The notes under the pieces are model-generated. The model made no database searches. It worked only from the letters and a program-made list of their open reading frames with translations, and was not told the DNA's origin. DNA of 64,000 nt, taken from contig NZ_RZOY02000001.1 of assembly GCF_004022705.2 (NCBI RefSeq), forward strand, positions 254,956-318,955, in the 5' to 3' direction. Shown piece by piece: positions 39,398-48,343 of this stretch (positions are counted from its first letter, which is position 1; each line of letters begins with the position of its first letter). The stretch is from Mesorhizobium sp. M2D.F.Ca.ET.226.01.1.1. GTDB lineage: Bacteria; Pseudomonadota; Alphaproteobacteria; Rhizobiales; Rhizobiaceae. Position numbers and translations under genes: made by a program.

Positions 39398-40105
39398 ATG
39401 ATGGACGACAAAGCCGTGCCGAACCAGACGAGAGACCTTTCGTTTGCCGACGACTTCATCTTCGCCAAGCTCGTCGAAGATGTCCGCGACTATCCGGTTG
39501 AAGATGCCGTCGTTGTGAACATCAGTCCCAGCGCGATGGTCACCGGCGACGAGCATCCGGCGATCGTGCCAGCTTGGAAGTCGACATGGCTGAAGGGCGG
39601 GCTGATCAAGTCCGCGGAGCGGGCAGCGCTTCTGAAGGTGCGAAAAGCGACCAATCTTGGCGGTTGCATGTTCCGCGGCTGGGACTGGCTCGGCAATCGA
39701 ATCAAAAGTTTCCCGCGCGACACGCCGCTGTTCATTTCCCCGCAGGATGAGATTGGCACGGTCAGCACTGATCCTTTGGTATTCACCAACGAGCGCGCAG
39801 CGCCCGGCTCCCCACAGACGTTCACGCTCAAGCTGAACCTTTGGTGGTCCCCGGGAGACACTGACTGCTTCATCCACAATGAGCACCGCTTCCTGGAAAC
39901 ACACACACAAATTCATGGCTCGGGACGGATGCAGAAATTTCGACTGCGCGACGAAACCACAATTTATGAAGACGTGGTGATGCCAGTCGGCTATTCGCAC
40001 GACCCGTTTTGCAGGGTCACCGGCAAGAATGAGTGGACCTACCCCTGGCATCGCTATTACGCGGATACCGATTCGGTGTGGCTGGCCATAGAACTCCACC
40101 CCTGA
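39398..40105 (+). CDS. Unrecognised 235-residue protein, possibly cupin-like
   Basis: The frame is long, starts at ATG 39398 with AGGTAG upstream, and has even composition, so it is very probably real, but I do not recognise the family. Aromatic and histidine residues are concentrated in the second half: LNLWWSPGD, IHNEHRFLETHTQIHG, MPVGYSHDPF and YPWHRYYAD. The pattern of His/Glu in beta-strand-like segments recalls a metal-binding cupin barrel, which is inference. It is divergent from the GMC oxidoreductase and followed by the DUF1349 gene, so it may belong to the same sugar-related pathway. Confidence 0.7.
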   Translation: MMDDKAVPNQTRDLSFADDFIFAKLVEDVRDYPVEDAVVVNISPSAMVTGDEHPAIVPAWKSTWLKGGLIKSAERAALLKVRKATNLGGCMFRGWDWLGNRIKSFPRDTPLFISPQDEIGTVSTDPLVFTNERAAPGSPQTFTLKLNLWWSPGDTDCFIHNEHRFLETHTQIHGSGRMQKFRLRDETTIYEDVVMPVGYSHDPFCRVTGKNEWTYPWHRYYADTDSVWLAIELHP

Positions 40106-40243
40106 CTTTCGGACCAGTCTCTGCCGACCGTCGATGCGTCGCGTCAGTCGAAGATCAAGCGTTGACGCCAAGCGCTCTGGTCCGAGCATTGTTCGAACTG
40201 GTTAAGCGGGCGAGACAAAGTTGCTGGAGTGAAAGGAAAGAAC

Positions 40244-40834
40244 ATGAAGCTCGACAGCATGCGCGTTGAAGGAGCCGACAACGGCATCGCGGCAATCGAG
40301 GACGATTTGATTCGGCTGCAGGCCAATGCTCGCACGGACTGGTTCTTCGCCCCAAGCGGCAAAAGCCGTGTCGCGAATGTCACTCGAGTGGTGCGCGAGA
40401 TCGGCGAGCAGCATTTTGCATTGTCTGCCAAGGTCTCTGTGGAATTCGCGTCTCCATACGACGCCGGCGCGATCTTCATCGAATGCGATGACGACAATTG
40501 GGCAAAGATCGCCTTCGAATTTTCCGCCGCGCGCAAGCCGACCATTGTGAGCGTGGTGACTCGCGGCACATCCGATGACTCGGACGGCCCCGGTCACTCC
40601 GGCGATCACGTGTGGCTGCGCGCCTATTGCGATGGAGAAACGATCGCGTTCCATTTTTCGGAAGACGGCAAATACTGGAATTTCCTGCGCTGGTTCACCC
40701 TGCCCGGCATCGCAAGGCGGCCGGTGCGTATAGGACTGGGCGTTCAATCGCCAACCGGCGAGGGGACGACCGCTGTCTTCTCGCACGTCCAGCTTTCTGT
40801 GGCCAAGATCAGCGATCTGCGCAACGGACAATAG
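40244..40834 (+). CDS. DUF1349-domain (concanavalin-like) protein
   Basis: A 196-residue protein built almost wholly of a DUF1349 beta-sandwich: ARTDWFFAPSG near the start, SPYDAGAIFIECDDDNWAKIAFEFS in the centre, TIVSVVTRGTSDDSDG, VWLRAYCDG, then HFSEDGKYWNFLRWF. The domain is lectin/laminarinase-like and related to yeast Ree1; its biochemical role is not established. GGAAAG precedes ATG 40244. No signal peptide, so cytoplasmic. Probably co-transcribed with the unknown gene upstream (138-bp gap). Confidence 0.82.
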   Translation: MKLDSMRVEGADNGIAAIEDDLIRLQANARTDWFFAPSGKSRVANVTRVVREIGEQHFALSAKVSVEFASPYDAGAIFIECDDDNWAKIAFEFSAARKPTIVSVVTRGTSDDSDGPGHSGDHVWLRAYCDGETIAFHFSEDGKYWNFLRWFTLPGIARRPVRIGLGVQSPTGEGTTAVFSHVQLSVAKISDLRNGQ

Positions 40835-41320
40835 CTGACTGCAGTTGGCTGTAGACGACAGCGGCCAGCCCGCTTGGTCCCACCTCATCGATTTCGATTG
40901 GGGCCATCAGGCCGACTTTAGAGCCTCCGCGATCCCTGCCAGGCGCCAGCGATGCGACGTGGCAGGACACCGGATTTCGTGATCCGGCGACGCATATAAC
41001 GCATCGCGTCCTCGGGATGGTCCGTTCCAGTTCGCAAGAACAGCGATCTTAACGGATCGGTTGGGGTGCCTTTGCGAACAAGCGCGGTCGCCCCAAAATT
41101 CAAGGTCTTGGCGCTTGGCTGTGCACGTGGTTGATGCAACTCGCGCCGGGAGTTGCGAGCTTTCGACAACGTCGGCATGCGACCGCGCTTGTCGCCCGCA
41201 TATGCGGCTTTTGAGCCCTACACATAGAGATGCGTTCTCTGCGAACGGGTCCGGCCGACTGAAAACCAGGAGGCGGCAGGGCCGATCTCGTTCATTCGAA
41301 TCCAAGGCTGCGAAACGCTC
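40835..41320. other. Intergenic stretch, no confident gene
   Basis: Overlapping short open frames exist on both strands (for example 40907-41305 minus) but none shows a ribosome binding site together with a recognisable fold; nothing supports a gene. Confidence 0.45.
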
Positions 41321-41380
41321 TTGACAACCTCAGCACTTCGCGGGATGTTCATTCAGTAATAGTGACTTTCACTGAGTGAA
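41321..41380 (+). promoter_or_regulatory. Promoter and TCACT-repeat operator of the DapA/Dpp operon
   Basis: TTGACA lies at 41321-41326; a weak -10 (GATGTT) follows at 17-bp spacing. Downstream, three alternating half-sites form AGTGA-ctt-TCACT-g-AGTGA (41361-41379), including the perfect palindrome TTCACTGAGTGAA at 41368-41380, which ends 13 bp before the start codon. The position suits a repressor, and the IclR-family gene at 47441 that ends the operon is the natural candidate. Confidence 0.55.
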
Positions 41381-41393
41381 ATAAGGATTGGCA

Positions 41394-42272
41394 ATGGCAA
41401 CTGTGCTTCAAAAAGACGAGATCAAGGGGATCATCCCGCCACTCGTCTCGACCTTCAGGCCCGATGGCGACCTCGACCTGGAGCTGTTCAAGGGTGAGCT
41501 TCGGTTCATGGAAGGCGCCGGCATTCACCTTGCCGTGGTGGGGGGAAGCACCGGTTCGGGGGATGAGCTTTCCGCGGAAGAACTCGGACTCTTGGTTGAA
41601 ACAGCCACGGCCAACAGCAAGCTGCGCTTGATCGCCGGGATCATCACGACCACCACGCGCGACGCCATAAAGCGTGGTCTGCTCGCCAAGCAGGCCGGCG
41701 CCTGCGCGCTGATGCTTGGCCCACCAATCTACAATACCCCCTCGGGGGACGGGCTGGACAAGTTCATCCAGGACGTCGGGAGGGCGACCTCTCTGCCCAT
41801 CATCTACTACAACCATTTCTTCAACCCGCCGTCCGTCATGCAGCGCATTGCTCAGCTGCCGGAGGTCATCTGCGTGAAGGAAGTGGCGCTGGAACCTGTG
41901 ACGGAACTGGTCCAGACGGTGGGCGACCGCGTCGCCATCGCTGCCGGCGCGGATAGCGTGAACATTGCGAGCTTTCTGTTCGGGGCGCAGGCGTCGATCT
42001 CCGGCATCAACACGGTCATTCCAAAGCAATACGGGGAAATCTTTGCCGCGCACGCAGCCGGCGATTACGTCCTTGGCCGCAAGCTGACGGACAAGATCGC
42101 GCCGCTGGCACGGGAGATGACCAAGAGCGTCAATTTCCCCGCCCGTATCAAGTTCGCCATCAACGCTCAGGGCCGCAAGGTGGGTGAACCGCGCAAGCCA
42201 AATGGCGACTTGGCCAAGGAGGATCAGGAAAACATCCTGAAGGCCCTCGAGCATGCCGGACTGCTTGCCTAA
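41394..42272 (+). CDS. DapA/DHDPS-family lyase or aldolase
   Basis: A 292-residue class I aldolase-fold enzyme. The Schiff-base lysine is Lys162 (VICVKEV), the assisting tyrosine is Tyr139 (IIYYNHF), and GGSTGSGDEL (50-59) replaces the GTTGE of true dihydrodipicolinate synthase. In catabolic operons such proteins are 2-keto-3-deoxy-sugar-acid aldolases, deaminating dehydratases or hydroxyproline-pathway enzymes. ATG 41394 has AAGGA upstream. It leads an operon with a Dpp-type importer, implying a catabolic rather than lysine-synthetic role. Confidence 0.88.
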   Translation: MATVLQKDEIKGIIPPLVSTFRPDGDLDLELFKGELRFMEGAGIHLAVVGGSTGSGDELSAEELGLLVETATANSKLRLIAGIITTTTRDAIKRGLLAKQAGACALMLGPPIYNTPSGDGLDKFIQDVGRATSLPIIYYNHFFNPPSVMQRIAQLPEVICVKEVALEPVTELVQTVGDRVAIAAGADSVNIASFLFGAQASISGINTVIPKQYGEIFAAHAAGDYVLGRKLTDKIAPLAREMTKSVNFPARIKFAINAQGRKVGEPRKPNGDLAKEDQENILKALEHAGLLA

Positions 42273-42347
42273 GCCGTGACCGGCCCGGCCATCCGTCCGT
42301 CGAGTGAATAAGCCAAAGCAAACCATCAAAACAGAGGGAATGAGGAA

Positions 42348-43928
42348 ATGAGTAAGGACGTCTATCCCCCCAAGGTAGGTTCGACGCTTATCGGGCGGCG
42401 CGATGTGCTGAAGACAGGCTTGTTATTGGGCACCGGCATAATGCTTGCCGGGGCGGGGCTTCGCCCGGCCCTGGCCGACGAACCGAAGCGGGGAGGGACG
42501 CTCCGCGTCGGCCTAGGCGCAGCCGGGGCGAAATCGTCGCTCAACCCCTTTATCTCGACAGGCGATATGGATTTCGCCGTCGCCCAGTCGATCTTCGACC
42601 GGCTCACAGACTTCGATAAGGATGGCAAGCTCTATAACAAGCTGGCGGATGATTTCACTCACAACGCCGAGGGCAACGTCTGGAAAATCAAGCTCAAGAA
42701 AGGTGTGGTCTGGCATGATGGCGCACCTTTCACGGCAAAGGACGTGGTCTACACCATCCAGTACATTCTCAATTCCGACAACAAGGCGGATGCCTATCCC
42801 AATCTGGCGCCGCTCCTAGAGCCGAAAGGGGTGCGTGCGCTCGACCCCAATACGGTCGAAGTTGCCTTGAAACAGCCTTATGCGCTGCTGCCGCAAGTGC
42901 TGGGCAGCAAGGTCATGTTCCTTATGAAAGACGGCACGACCGATTTCGACAAGCCGATAGGGACCGGACCCTTCAAGTTTGTGTCATGGTCCCGCGGCCA
43001 GCGGGTGACGCTTGCCCGCAGCGATAACTATCGCAAGCCCGGCCAGCCATATCTCGATGGGGTCGAATTCATCGCGATCAACGACCCGACCGCGCGCATG
43101 AATGCGCTGGTGGCTGGCCAGGTCGATGCCGTGGCCCAGCTCGACGGAAGTCTTGCGCGCTTGATTGAAGCAAATCCCGCACTCACCCTGCTGCGCTCCA
43201 AGAGTGGTGCGACGACCGACCAATTCATGATGACAACCCTGAAGCCCTTTACGGACGTGCGCGTTCGCCAGGCGTTCAGGCTCATGATCGATCGCCAGCA
43301 ACTGCTCGACAACGCATTGTCGGGATATGGCAGGATTGGCAACGACCTGCATTGCATCACCGATCCAGACTACGCCTCCGAACTGCCGCAACGGGCTTAT
43401 GACCCTGACCGGGCGAAAGCGCTGCTGAAACAGGCGGGCTTTGACAACAGCCAAGCGATCACCCTCTACACCTCGGATGCCGCTCCAGGCATGCAGGCGT
43501 CGGCAACCCTCATCGCCAACCAGGCGAAGAAGATCGGCGTCGACATCGAGCTCCTGGTCGTGCCGCCCGACAGCTACTATTCCGGCCCGAACTTCAAGAA
43601 GACCCAGATGGGCAGTTCGGATTGGGGACAGCACACTCTCGAATCCCAATTCGGCCAAGGCTATGCGCGAGGGGCCTACTGGAACGAACCGGATTGGACG
43701 AGCGACGAGTTCGACAAGTGGGTAAGCAAGGCAAGAACCACATTCGACGGCCCCAAGCGCCGCGAGTATTACGTAGAGGCCCAGAAGGTCCTCTGGAACG
43801 AGGGAGCCTACATCATCTGGGGTTTCCGTGATCTTCTCGATGCCTCCAGTGCCAAGGTGAAGAACATCGTTCCCTCCACCCAGAGGAATCTTGGCTACTA
43901 TCAATTCGAAAACGTCTATCTAGCATAG
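42348..43928 (+). CDS. ABC transporter substrate-binding protein, family 5 (Dpp/Opp type)
   Basis: A 526-residue periplasmic binding protein. A twin-arginine signal is seen (GRRDVLK with Arg17-Arg18, then LLLGTGIMLAGAGL, cleavage near RPALA-D). The family motif KRGGTLRVGL follows the signal, and WHDGAPFTAKDVVYTI near residue 121 is the family 5 signature. ATG 42348 has GAGG upstream. Followed by a strong hairpin. Confidence 0.92.
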   Translation: MSKDVYPPKVGSTLIGRRDVLKTGLLLGTGIMLAGAGLRPALADEPKRGGTLRVGLGAAGAKSSLNPFISTGDMDFAVAQSIFDRLTDFDKDGKLYNKLADDFTHNAEGNVWKIKLKKGVVWHDGAPFTAKDVVYTIQYILNSDNKADAYPNLAPLLEPKGVRALDPNTVEVALKQPYALLPQVLGSKVMFLMKDGTTDFDKPIGTGPFKFVSWSRGQRVTLARSDNYRKPGQPYLDGVEFIAINDPTARMNALVAGQVDAVAQLDGSLARLIEANPALTLLRSKSGATTDQFMMTTLKPFTDVRVRQAFRLMIDRQQLLDNALSGYGRIGNDLHCITDPDYASELPQRAYDPDRAKALLKQAGFDNSQAITLYTSDAAPGMQASATLIANQAKKIGVDIELLVVPPDSYYSGPNFKKTQMGSSDWGQHTLESQFGQGYARGAYWNEPDWTSDEFDKWVSKARTTFDGPKRREYYVEAQKVLWNEGAYIIWGFRDLLDASSAKVKNIVPSTQRNLGYYQFENVYLA

Positions 43929-43937
43929 GCTGCAAGC

Positions 43938-43963
43938 CGCCGCGGCCGGCTAAGGCCGCGGCG
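43938..43963 (+). terminator. Intergenic hairpin after the Dpp-type binding-protein gene
   Basis: CGCCGCGGCC and GGCCGCGGCG form a perfect 10-bp stem with a 6-nt loop, 9 bp after the stop. It is not followed by a U-run, so partial termination or mRNA stabilisation favouring the binding protein over the permeases is likely. Confidence 0.6.
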
Positions 43964-43980
43964 CCCCCTGTTTGTGAAGA

Positions 43981-44958
43981 GTGAGCTCCTTGAATAAGCC
44001 TTTGCTCCAGCTTCTTTTGACAAGAATAGCCTTGGCTGCCGTCACGCTTTTTGCCGTCTCCATCGTCGTCTTTGCCGCGACCCTATATCTGCCAGGAGAT
44101 CCGGCCCGGGCTGCGCTCGGTGCCAAGGCTGATCCTTCGGCGGTTGAGGCGCTCAGGCGCGAGTTCGGCATGGACCGGCCTGCAGTCGTGCAATATGCCA
44201 GCTGGATCGGAGGTGCGCTAACCGGCGACTTCGGCCGGTCGATACCTTCCGGGCGGCCAGTCTGGGAGGCAATCGGGCCAAGGGCCATCAATACCCTGAT
44301 ACTGACGGTCACATCGCTGCTTTTCCTGATACCGCTCTCCTTCGTGCTCGGCATTGCCGCGGCAATCTACAAAGACAGATTGGCTGACCACCTGATATCA
44401 GTTCCGACAATCGTCACCGTTGCCCTGCCTGAGTTCGTCATCGGCACGATATTGATCGTACTTTTCGCGGTGTATCTTCGTTGGTTGCCGCCGGTTTCGC
44501 TGATCAACGACAGCCTTCCGCTTTCATCTCAATCGAGCCTTTTTATTTTGCCGGTCCTGACCCTGCTCGGCACAACGCTGGCCCAGGTCGTACGCATGGT
44601 GCGGGCGGTGGCACTCGAAGTGTTGAACGCCGAATACATCTATATGGTACGTCTGAGGGGCATAAGCCCCGCGCGGGTATTGATCCGCCATGTTCTTCCC
44701 AACACCATCACGCCAACCATCCAGACGATCGCGTTGAACGCGGCCTGGTTGGCTGGCGGAGTAGTGGTCACCGAGTCCGTCTTTCAACTGCCGGGCATCG
44801 GCAGCGCGCTTTCCGAAGCGGTCATCAACCGAGACATCCCGACAGTGCTCGCCATCACGCTGATCATCACGGCGACTTATGTACTTATCAACCTGGTGTC
44901 CGAAGCGCTGATCCTTCTTCTCAATCCAAGGCTGCGCGTGGCGCGCGGTACGACCTAG
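43981..44958 (+). CDS. Dpp/Opp-type ABC permease (DppB)
   Basis: A 325-residue permease with six helices. An N-terminal helix (RIALAAVTLFAVSIVVFAAT) precedes the periplasmic segment LPGDPARAALG typical of DppB/GsiC. The EAA loop is EYIYMVRLRGISPARVLIRHVLPN near 220-243. The annotated GTG start is uncertain; TTG at 43990 is an alternative. Confidence 0.9.
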   Translation: MSSLNKPLLQLLLTRIALAAVTLFAVSIVVFAATLYLPGDPARAALGAKADPSAVEALRREFGMDRPAVVQYASWIGGALTGDFGRSIPSGRPVWEAIGPRAINTLILTVTSLLFLIPLSFVLGIAAAIYKDRLADHLISVPTIVTVALPEFVIGTILIVLFAVYLRWLPPVSLINDSLPLSSQSSLFILPVLTLLGTTLAQVVRMVRAVALEVLNAEYIYMVRLRGISPARVLIRHVLPNTITPTIQTIALNAAWLAGGVVVTESVFQLPGIGSALSEAVINRDIPTVLAITLIITATYVLINLVSEALILLLNPRLRVARGTT

Positions 44959-44975
44959 CCGGAGAGATAGACCGT

Positions 44976-45806
44976 ATGCGCCGCTCCGTCCTGCGCCTGA
45001 CCCTGGCGAAGCCAGCAGCTCGCATCGCGCTGGTCCTGGTCGTCATAATCGTTGCACTTGCCTCGCTCGGACCATTTTTCAGTCCGTACGCATTCGATGA
45101 AATCGTCGGCGCTCCCTTCGCGCCCATAAACCACGAGCATTGGCTTGGAACCGACTTTCTGGGGCGCGACACTTTCAGTCGCTTCCTCTATGGCGGAAGG
45201 ACTGTGCTCGTCGTCGCGCTTTGCTCGACAGTGGCGGCCTATGTCGTGGCGGTGCCGCTTGGCATCTACTCGGGGCTCCGGCGAGGCTCGCTCGATATTT
45301 TTTTGATTGCCATTTCCGACGTGATCTATGCGCTCCCGCCGGCCATCTTTCTCCTCGTCCTTCTCGCCTCGACGGGGCCAAGCCTGCCCACGGTCATCAT
45401 AGGGATCGTGATCCTGCATTCACCCCGGATCTTCCGTATCGTGCGACTGATCACCATGGACATCTCAAAGAACGAGTATGTCGAGGCTGCCTTCGCGCGC
45501 GGGGAAAGCTGGGCCGCAATCTGCTTCCTTGACATCCTGCCCAACGTGCTGACCCCGGTCCTGGCCGACTTCGGTGTGCGACTTTGCGGGTCGATCATTC
45601 TCTACGCCTCGCTAAGCTACCTGGGCCTGGGCCTGCCGCCTCCGGCGGCCGACTGGGGTCTGATGATCAGCGAAAACCGCATTGGCATCACGATCTCGCC
45701 ATGGATCGCAATCGCGCCAGCTCTGGCAATTGCCGCCTTCTCCGTTGCCGTCAACGTGCTTGCCGACAGCTTTGCGCGCTCGGTCGGTCGGTCGAAAGAG
45801 ATTTGA
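44976..45806 (+). CDS. Dpp/Opp-type ABC permease (DppC)
   Basis: A 276-residue permease with first helix LVLVVIIVALASLGPFF, the conserved HWLGTDFLGRDTFSRFLYGGR (about 49-69) and EAA loop EYVEAAFARGESWAAICFLDILPN. ATG 44976 has GGAGAGA upstream. It ends 1 bp before the ATPase gene. Confidence 0.92.
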   Translation: MRRSVLRLTLAKPAARIALVLVVIIVALASLGPFFSPYAFDEIVGAPFAPINHEHWLGTDFLGRDTFSRFLYGGRTVLVVALCSTVAAYVVAVPLGIYSGLRRGSLDIFLIAISDVIYALPPAIFLLVLLASTGPSLPTVIIGIVILHSPRIFRIVRLITMDISKNEYVEAAFARGESWAAICFLDILPNVLTPVLADFGVRLCGSIILYASLSYLGLGLPPPAADWGLMISENRIGITISPWIAIAPALAIAAFSVAVNVLADSFARSVGRSKEI

Positions 45807-45807
45807 T

Positions 45808-47382
45808 ATGACCGAAGCAATCCCGCTCGTTGTTCATTCCCTTTTCATGCATGATCTGAACGGCCGCGAAATCGTCAGCGACGTCTCCCTCCATGTGAAG
45901 CGGGGTGAAGTCCTGGCCATCATCGGTGAATCGGGATCTGGAAAGACGTCGGTCGCCCTGAGTTTGCTAGGCTTTGCGCGGCCGGGAATGCGTATTTCGT
46001 CCGGCAAGATTTTGATTGGGGGTACCGACATCCTATCGCTCTCGGGGCGGCAGAAACGTGCCTTCCAGGGCGGCAAGGTATCGCTGGTTCCACAAAATCC
46101 GACCACGAGCTTCAGCCCCCGCATGTCAGTTGGCAAGCAAATGGCCGAGCTTCTTGCGGCGCATGGCCATTCGGGCACCGGCATGAAGCAGCTGATGCGT
46201 GACGCGTTGCGGAGTGTTGATCTACCAGACGATGAAAAGTTTTTGAGACGCTATCCCTTCGAACTGAGCGGCGGTCAACTGCAACGCATCGCAATTGCCA
46301 TGGCCTTCATCACGTCTCCGCAGGTCATCGTGATGGATGAGCCCACCACAGGCCTGGACGTATCCACCCAGCAGACGATCCTTGAGCTGATAGCGAGGCT
46401 GGTCAAGTCCAGCAGCGCCAGCGTGGTCTACGTCACCCATGACCTTGCGGTCGTGAACGTCGTGGCCGACAGGGTGGCCGTCATGCTTTCTGGAAGAATC
46501 GTCGAGCAAGGGAGCCGCAAGCAGGTCTTCGTGGCACCGAACGACGACTATACGCGCATGCTGCTCGACGCTATTCCACGACTGGTAACCGACGGTCCTG
46601 CGGCGGTGCCGGAGGCCGACGGTGCAAAGGTCCAGAGCGTCCTGGAGGTGAAGAACCTGCGAGCAGCTCACGGCCACGTCGAGGTCGTGCACGGAGTGTC
46701 ATTCTCGGTCGGCAAAGGCGAGTGCGTGGGCCTGGTCGGCGGCAGCGGCAGCGGCAAAACCACTACGGGCCGTTGCGTGACAGGTTTGCACAGCAACGCT
46801 TCAGGCAGCTTGTTATTCCAGGGGCATTTGATGCCGTTCGCTGTCTCAAGTCGCTCAAAGACAGATTTGAGCGCCATGCAGATCGTCTTCCAAAATCCCG
46901 ACCGCTCTCTCAACCCCAAAGAATCCGTCGCCCAAAGCATCGCTCGTGCTGTTCGCCTGACGGGACTCGCCGACAGGGCAAAGGTCGGCGCAGAAGTACG
47001 GTCGCTTCTTGACCGCGTTCGATTACCGCAACGGGTTGCCGATCTTTACCCGGCCGATCTATCCGGAGGTGAGCGTCAACGCGTCGCCGTGGCCCGCGCG
47101 CTCGCGGTCAAACCGAAGCTGCTGGTGTGTGACGAGATCACTTCGGCTCTCGATGTGTCTGTGCAGGCGGCCGTGGTCGAGCTTCTGCTCGATCTGAAGA
47201 AGGACGGCCTTGCGATGCTGTTCATAACGCACAACCTGCCGCTGGTCTCCGAAATTGCACAATCCATCATCATCATGAAGGATGGGAGCATCGTTGAGGC
47301 GGGACGAACGAATGAGGTCCTGCGTTCGCCAAAGCACTCTTACACAAGAATGCTGTTAGAGGCCGCGCCGCGACTTGATTGA
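45808..47382 (+). CDS. Fused Dpp/Opp-type ABC ATPase (DppD-DppF in one chain)
   Basis: A 524-residue protein with two complete ATPase domains. Domain 1: Walker A GESGSGKTS (about 40-48), signature LSGGQLQRIAIAMA, Walker B VIVMDEPTTGLD. Domain 2 from about residue 275: Walker A GGSGSGKTT, signature LSGGERQRVAVARA, Walker B LLVCDEITSALD (Ile replaces the usual Pro after Glu). Both halves have the C-terminal YTRMLLDA/YTRMLLEA motif of the oligopeptide family. The fusion replaces two separate subunits, as in GsiA-like importers. Confidence 0.93.
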   Translation: MTEAIPLVVHSLFMHDLNGREIVSDVSLHVKRGEVLAIIGESGSGKTSVALSLLGFARPGMRISSGKILIGGTDILSLSGRQKRAFQGGKVSLVPQNPTTSFSPRMSVGKQMAELLAAHGHSGTGMKQLMRDALRSVDLPDDEKFLRRYPFELSGGQLQRIAIAMAFITSPQVIVMDEPTTGLDVSTQQTILELIARLVKSSSASVVYVTHDLAVVNVVADRVAVMLSGRIVEQGSRKQVFVAPNDDYTRMLLDAIPRLVTDGPAAVPEADGAKVQSVLEVKNLRAAHGHVEVVHGVSFSVGKGECVGLVGGSGSGKTTTGRCVTGLHSNASGSLLFQGHLMPFAVSSRSKTDLSAMQIVFQNPDRSLNPKESVAQSIARAVRLTGLADRAKVGAEVRSLLDRVRLPQRVADLYPADLSGGERQRVAVARALAVKPKLLVCDEITSALDVSVQAAVVELLLDLKKDGLAMLFITHNLPLVSEIAQSIIIMKDGSIVEAGRTNEVLRSPKHSYTRMLLEAAPRLD

Positions 47383-47440
47383 CGGCCGGCTCGACTAGGA
47401 GCACCAAGGGGCGATTGCTAAGGGATTCGCTGGAACGATC

Positions 47441-48256
47441 TTGCCAAACGACCTGTTCACCGATGAGGAAAAAAGTGCCCGCTTCGACGCAGTCGATCGG
47501 GCGGTTGCAGTCTTGCGCGTTCTTGAGCGGTCTGACCAGCCCATGTCGTTGTCGATGATCGCACGAGAGGTCGGGCTGGGACAGCCAACCACCTCGCGCT
47601 ATGTCGCCAGTCTTGTCGGGCATGGGCTGATCGAAAAGGTGAATGGAAATCGCTACGTCCTGGGCATTGGGCTTTATATTCTTGGGCAGAAATCACTCCA
47701 CCGCAGGGACGTTCGGACGGTCGCCCACCCCTATCTGGAAACCTTGCATGAACAGTTCAACGAGACGGTCAGCTTCGCCCTTTGGCTGCGCCACGAGGTT
47801 GTTGTCGTGGACTGTATCGAGGCCATGCAGACGCTGCGTCAGGGAGCATCCGTCGGAGTAGTCAACCCATGGCACGCCACTTCTCTTGGAAAGTCGATTC
47901 TCGCCTGGCTTGATGCGCATGAAGTTGACGTGCTGCTGAAAGAGCCGGGGCTGCCCCGTTACACGTACAACACCCTCACCACCGTCGACCAACTGCGTGC
48001 GGAATTTCCGCTGATCCGGGAGCGGGGCTATTCGGTCGACAACGAGGAGTCCGCCATTGGAGGGCGCTGCATCGGTGCGCCCGTCTTCGATCAATCGGGG
48101 CGCCCGCTCGGCGCAATCAGCATCAGCGGACCAGTCGCGCGCGTTACTGACGAGGATGTCCCCTCAACCGGAGGGCGAATCGCCGAGATCGCGGGTCAGA
48201 TATCCCGCGCAATGGGGTATTCGGGAAGGCCATCCCGTGAGACCAGGCAATCCTGA
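47441..48256 (+). CDS. IclR-family transcriptional regulator
   Basis: A 271-residue regulator. Winged helix at about 14-75 (AVAVLRVLERSDQPMSLSMIAREVGL, PTTSRYVASLVGHGLIEK), effector-binding domain after residue 90, with the C-terminal IGGRCIGAPVFDQSGRPLGAISISGP signature. The start is given as TTG 47441, the earliest codon that leaves the usual N-terminal arm; this is uncertain. It lies 58 bp after the ATPase gene, probably in the same operon, and may bind the TCACT repeats at 41361-41380. Confidence 0.9.
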   Translation: MPNDLFTDEEKSARFDAVDRAVAVLRVLERSDQPMSLSMIAREVGLGQPTTSRYVASLVGHGLIEKVNGNRYVLGIGLYILGQKSLHRRDVRTVAHPYLETLHEQFNETVSFALWLRHEVVVVDCIEAMQTLRQGASVGVVNPWHATSLGKSILAWLDAHEVDVLLKEPGLPRYTYNTLTTVDQLRAEFPLIRERGYSVDNEESAIGGRCIGAPVFDQSGRPLGAISISGPVARVTDEDVPSTGGRIAEIAGQISRAMGYSGRPSRETRQS

Positions 48257-48343
48257 TCTGGTCCTGCTCATTGCCTTCTGAAGCCAACGTCTCCCGCGAT
48301 AGAACGTCCGCTGGGAAACACGACGGTCCCAAGCTGGCGCATG

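Noticed and set aside
41285-41305. T-loop-like TTCGAATCC suggesting a tRNA
   Set aside because: No acceptor, D or anticodon arm can be folded around it.
40907-41305. 132-residue minus-strand frame
   Set aside because: It has no ribosome binding site, is rich in Arg/Ser/Cys as in chance GC-rich frames, and overlaps other open frames.
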